Below, one piece after another: positions 60,878 through 64,000 of a stretch of 64,000 nucleotides of DNA. The position numbers were made by a program, and so were the translations under genes. Origin of the DNA: JAHEGP01 sp963751595 (GTDB taxonomy: Bacteria > Pseudomonadota > Gammaproteobacteria > Pseudomonadales > JAHEGP01); assembly GCA_963751595.1 (NCBI GenBank), contig CAVVVC010000012.1, positions 248,001 through 312,000 of the forward strand, read 5' to 3'. Within the stretch, counting starts at the first letter, position 1; each line of letters begins with the position of its first letter. Under the pieces are notes generated by a model that was not told the origin of the DNA, did not search any database, and saw only the letters and a list, made by a program, of their open reading frames with translations.

Positions 60878-61432
60878 TCAAGCGCAGGATGGCATGCGCT
60901 TGTCTCCGTAGTCTGCGATGCCATCACCATCCCGGTCGCGGCTGATATAGGCGCGGCCCACTCTATTGATAACCAACTGCCGAGCATTGCGAATGTCGCC
61001 ATCGGCCGGACATAGTGTAAAAGCGCCGTTCTCTGCCGCGGCGCCACTCTCGCGAAAGCGCAAATACCCTGGCCCGAAGCCTCGCCAGCGTATGTCGCTC
61101 CTGCGCTTGTTCTGTTGCCAGTGCACGACGATGCGATCATCACCGTCGATCCGGTTGTTGCGATTGCGATCGGTAAAAACGGTGACATCCTGATTCCAGT
61201 TCCTGGTACAGCGCTGGCTGGCGTCTGTTGCGCAGACCACAACGCGCGCACTCTCGAACACGGCGCTTTGCCGCGCCATCTTTACCAGGTGTAGCAGCGA
61301 TTTGCTGTCAGCAAACACTTGATGTCGCTGTAGGGAATTGCCCAGGGGAGGGATTGCGATTGCCAGCGCCAGGCTCAGCAGTACCAGGCTTAGTAACAGT
61401 TCGAACAGGGTAAAGCCGCGCAGTTTTGCCAT
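60878..61432 (-). CDS. GspH/FimT-type pseudopilin
   Basis: A 184-residue, intact protein with prepilin motif LRGFTLFELLLSLVLLSLAL (about 4-23) and a GspH/FimT body: SKSLLHLVKMARQSAVFESARVVV (split near 43-66), a Cys-containing loop and VTVFTDRNRNNRIDGDD (about 83-99). AAGGAGG lies just before the ATG. It converges on pilE and could stand in for the broken fimT. Divergence from fimT is large, so it is not a recent duplicate. Confidence 0.88.
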   Translation of the reverse strand: MAKLRGFTLFELLLSLVLLSLALAIAIPPLGNSLQRHQVFADSKSLLHLVKMARQSAVFESARVVVCATDASQRCTRNWNQDVTVFTDRNRNNRIDGDDRIVVHWQQNKRRSDIRWRGFGPGYLRFRESGAAAENGAFTLCPADGDIRNARQLVINRVGRAYISRDRDGDGIADYGDKRMPSCA

Positions 61433-61638
61433 TGGATTTCCTCCTTGAAATCGTCGCTCTCGTCCGTGAAAGCCTTGGGGGATAGTAATGCCCTGGCGGC
61501 AGCAGGTCAGCCATTTATTTGGTAACTAGTAAGGGGTTAGCCCGGACTCCACTTCTCGCACGCGATCTTCCGAGGATACCAGCGGGGGTATGCCAGGCGG
61601 CTGACGGGAGACCCGAATTCGGCCGGCCTGGAAAGGGC

Positions 61639-63018
61639 TTATTCCAGTTCGAGCTTTTTCAATCGATAGCGCAGTGCGCGAAAGGATATGCCAAGGGAAC
61701 GGGCTGCCTCGGTTTTGTTCCAGCGGCAGCGTTCCAGTGCGCGGTTGATGATGTCTTTCTCTATGCCCTCCAGGAAAGCTTCCAGCGATGGCACCGGCTC
61801 GGAGGTATCGATCTGCGGAAACAATGTTTCCTGGCCTTGCGCCGAAGTGGTGGTGCCACCAGGGGCGCCACTTTCGGCGGCGAGCTGGAGGTCGTCGGCG
61901 GTGATGTGATTGGTCTCGCACAGTGTCGCCGCCCGCTCCAGAATGTTTTCCAACTCCCTTACATTGCCCGGAAACGGGTAAGCCTTAAGTCGGCTAAGGG
62001 CGTCATCGTCGAGCTCGGGCTTACTGATGTCCCAATCCTTTGCCAGGTTTGCCAGAATAAAATCGGTCAGCAGAGGAATGTCCTGTTGGCGCTGGCGTAG
62101 ACTCGGCACCTCGAGTTGGATGACGTTGATGCGGTAAAACAAATCGCCCCTAAACTTTTCGTTCTCCACCTCCCTGGCCAGGTCCTTGTGAGTGGCGCTC
62201 AGGATGCGGCAGTCGATGGCAACTTCTTCCTGGCCACCGATGGGACGCACCGCTTTTTCCTGAATCGCCCGCAGTAGTTTTACCTGCATGTTGAGCGGCA
62301 GGTCGGCGACTTCATCCAGAAACAGGGTACCCCCTTGGGCGGCCTGAAACAGGCCGGGCTTGTCTTCGCTGGCACCGGTGAAACTGCCCTTCTTGTGGCC
62401 GAAAAACTCGCTTTCCATCAGTTCGCCGGGGATGGCGCCGCAGTTGACAGGTACGAAGGGACCGCTGGCCCTGGGGCCGTTGGCATGAATCAGGCGGGCG
62501 ACCAGTTCCTTGCCGGTGCCCGACTCACCGCTGATGTAGACGGGCGCCTGGCTTCGGGCCAATTTGGCAATTTGCTTGCGTAAGGTCTTGATCGCCGGTG
62601 TCTCGCCCAGCAGTTGGGGTTCGTCGGCATAGGAAAAGGCGTTGGGCGCATTCTCCAGCTTGAGTGCGCTATTGACCAGGTGGCGCAGTTGTTCCAGCTC
62701 CACCGGCTTGGAAACAAAATCGAAAGCTCCGGCCTTGAGTGAGTCAATGGCGGTCTCGACGCTGCCAAAGGCGGTGACCACAGCGACCGGCAACTCGGGG
62801 TAGTGTTCCGTGATCGTGCGCACCAGGTCTATGCCGGTGCCATCCGGCAAGCGCATATCGGTCAGGCAAAGGTGGTAATCCTGCTCCTGCAGCAGCCGCC
62901 TGGCCCCCGCCAGGTTGGCCGCAGAGCTGGTGTCCAGACCCATACGATTGAGCGTAATCTCCAGCAGCTCGCGAATATCGGCCTCGTCATCGACTACCAG
63001 TACTTTGTGTTTCGTCAT
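61639..63018 (-). CDS. pilR: Sigma-54-dependent response regulator PilR
   Basis: A 459-residue NtrC-family regulator. The receiver domain has VLVVDDEADIRELLE (about 6-20) and TDMRLPDGTGIDLV with the phospho-acceptor Asp (about 54). The AAA+ domain has Walker A GESGTGKE (about 165-172), the sigma-54 contact loop as GSFTGA (about 210-215, Ser for the usual Ala, as in other PilR proteins) and Walker B GTLFLDEVADL. A C-terminal Fis-type helix-turn-helix has KTEAARSLGISFRALRYRL. It activates pilin genes with sigma-54. pilS lies upstream on the same strand. Confidence 0.94.
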   Translation of the reverse strand: MTKHKVLVVDDEADIRELLEITLNRMGLDTSSAANLAGARRLLQEQDYHLCLTDMRLPDGTGIDLVRTITEHYPELPVAVVTAFGSVETAIDSLKAGAFDFVSKPVELEQLRHLVNSALKLENAPNAFSYADEPQLLGETPAIKTLRKQIAKLARSQAPVYISGESGTGKELVARLIHANGPRASGPFVPVNCGAIPGELMESEFFGHKKGSFTGASEDKPGLFQAAQGGTLFLDEVADLPLNMQVKLLRAIQEKAVRPIGGQEEVAIDCRILSATHKDLAREVENEKFRGDLFYRINVIQLEVPSLRQRQQDIPLLTDFILANLAKDWDISKPELDDDALSRLKAYPFPGNVRELENILERAATLCETNHITADDLQLAAESGAPGGTTTSAQGQETLFPQIDTSEPVPSLEAFLEGIEKDIINRALERCRWNKTEAARSLGISFRALRYRLKKLELE

Positions 63019-63039
63019 AGTCCTCGCCTTGCTCCCGGA

Positions 63040-64000
63040 TCAGGCCAACCAGCGCTTTTTATGATGGGCAAAGCTCAGCCGAAAGCAGCTCTGCTTGTGT
63101 TCGGTTCGAAGATAGGTGAGATGGGTCTGGTGGGCTTCGCACATCTCCCGGGCCAGATAAAGCCCAAGTCCGGTGCCGGAATTCTCGGTAGTATAAAACG
63201 GTTCGAACAACTGGGATAGCCGCTCATCATCGATTCCCGGGCCCTGGTCGATGATGTCAAGTTGCGGCAGCTCATTGGTGGGTTCGATGTAGCAGCGGAT
63301 AATCAAAGTGTGGCGCCCGGTGGCTTTGGCGCTGTAACGCAGGCCGTTGTCGAACAAGTTGGTCATCACCTGGTCGAGTTGGGACTGGTCGAAGGTGACT
63401 TCGATGTTTTGCCGGTTGTTGCGAAACGTGATGTGGGGATTGACGCTGCTGTTGGCTTTATACTGCTGGATAAATTCCTCGAGGTATTCGTTGAGTTGCA
63501 GTTGGCGGGGTTGGGGGTTGTCTCGCCGTGACAGGGCGAGAACGTTTTCGACAACCTGGTTAACCCGCCTGGACTGACTGGTGATAATCTCGCAGAATCG
63601 CTGGTCCCCGCTGCTCAGTTGCGGCGATTCACTCAGCAATTGTGCGGCATGGCTGATGGCACCCAGCGGATTGCGGATTTCGTGGGCGATGCTGGCCGTG
63701 AGACGTCCCAGCGACCCAAGCTTGAGAGCCTGGGCCTGCTGAGTCACCTGACGGGTGTCTTCGAGGAAGACCAGGCTCTGCTGGGATTCCCCCGCAATGA
63801 GGGGAGTAAAGCTTGCCTGAACGGCCGATTCGGAACCGTTGATCTTGAATGGGGTGGGCAGGTGCTGCGGCTTATTGCTCCAGGCATGCCAGGCTTCGTT
63901 CAGTGCCGCCGGTATGGTTGTGCCGATCAGGTGACGGGTGCTGGCATTCAGGCCCAGTAGATTGCGGGCAGATTCGTTGATCAAATAAATCGTGCCCTTG
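63040..64000 (-). CDS. pilS: Sensor histidine kinase PilS, C-terminal part
   Basis: About 320 codons of a frame that stays open through the window edge, so the N-terminal transmembrane sensor lies outside. The visible start is a PAS-like segment (TIYLINESARNLLGL). The DHp box is ASIAHEIRNPLGAISHAAQL with the phosphorylated His, and the ATPase domain has FRNNRQNIEVTFDQSQ, IDQGPGIDDERLSQLFEPF, then TGLGLYLAREM. With pilR it forms the two-component system that controls type IV pilin transcription. It ends 21 bases before pilR. Confidence 0.92.
   Translation of the reverse strand, partial: KGTIYLINESARNLLGLNASTRHLIGTTIPAALNEAWHAWSNKPQHLPTPFKINGSESAVQASFTPLIAGESQQSLVFLEDTRQVTQQAQALKLGSLGRLTASIAHEIRNPLGAISHAAQLLSESPQLSSGDQRFCEIITSQSRRVNQVVENVLALSRRDNPQPRQLQLNEYLEEFIQQYKANSSVNPHITFRNNRQNIEVTFDQSQLDQVMTNLFDNGLRYSAKATGRHTLIIRCYIEPTNELPQLDIIDQGPGIDDERLSQLFEPFYTTENSGTGLGLYLAREMCEAHQTHLTYLRTEHKQSCFRLSFAHHKKRWLA

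Noticed and set aside
1..64000. CRISPR arrays, tRNA or rRNA genes, prophage or intact insertion sequences
   Set aside because: None seen: no regular short repeats with spacers, no cloverleaf-like TTCGANTC-bearing segments in the gaps, no integrase, transposase or phage structural genes.

Overview
The window is a 64-kb chromosomal segment of a Gram-negative gammaproteobacterium. The evidence is an AmpD/AmpE/AmpG cell-wall recycling set, a BtuB-type outer-membrane receptor, an RND efflux pump, MurJ/LspA/IspH, and a type IV pilus minor-pilin locus. The order murJ-ribF-ileS-lspA-fkpB-ispH-fimT-pilVWXY1E-pilRS is the one known from Pseudomonas. The GC-rich composition and accessory genes (DUF1631, a PHA-system protein, HMG-CoA reductase, alanine dehydrogenase, PurT) fit a marine Cellvibrionales-type lineage (Halieaceae/Spongiibacteraceae), but that placement is inference. 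No tRNA, rRNA, CRISPR array, phage or intact insertion sequence was seen.

Layout. 1-3746: end of an RND membrane-fusion gene and its permease. 3894-7518: a GldA/GldF/GldG-like ABC operon. 7718-11988: glycine-zipper envelope protein, PAPS-reductase-family enzyme, DUF2489 protein, membrane diguanylate cyclase and secreted SGNH hydrolase. 12091-16512: purT, ald, a DUF503 protein, nadC and a retropepsin-like protease. 16739-23267: DUF1631 protein, apaH, then the ampD-ampE-ROK kinase operon. 23353-26505: cobalamin adenosyltransferase and btuB with a cobalamin riboswitch. 26740-34030: panE, yajQ, a frameshifted HMG-CoA reductase, DUF445 and unknown membrane proteins, ampG, an alkyltransferase-like protein and fxsA. 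34178-36403: groESL with promoter, perfect CIRCE operator and terminator. 36566-39421: PHA-system protein, sodB, a PuuD-like membrane protein and a coiled-coil membrane protein. 39515-52228: closely spaced housekeeping genes from class I fumarase through ispH. 52474-64000: type IV pilus minor pilins, pilY1, pilE, a second GspH/FimT-type pilin and pilR/pilS.

Two features are not ordinary gene content. First, an exactly 168-bp element with imperfect ~17-bp terminal inverted repeats and flanking near-direct repeats occurs three times (7523, 11097, 24080). It looks like a non-autonomous MITE family. Second, the first three minor-pilin genes (fimT, pilV, pilW) carry about twelve frame changes and one in-frame stop within roughly 2 kb, while pilX, pilY1 and pilE right after them are intact. 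HMG-CoA reductase is also broken by one missing base in a C/G run, with all catalytic residues kept across the two halves. Whether these lesions are biological decay or local sequence error is the main open question. The window contains no obvious wholly new multi-gene system. The best leads are the repeat family, the pilin lesions, and HMG-CoA reductase in an organism that also encodes the MEP-pathway enzyme IspH.
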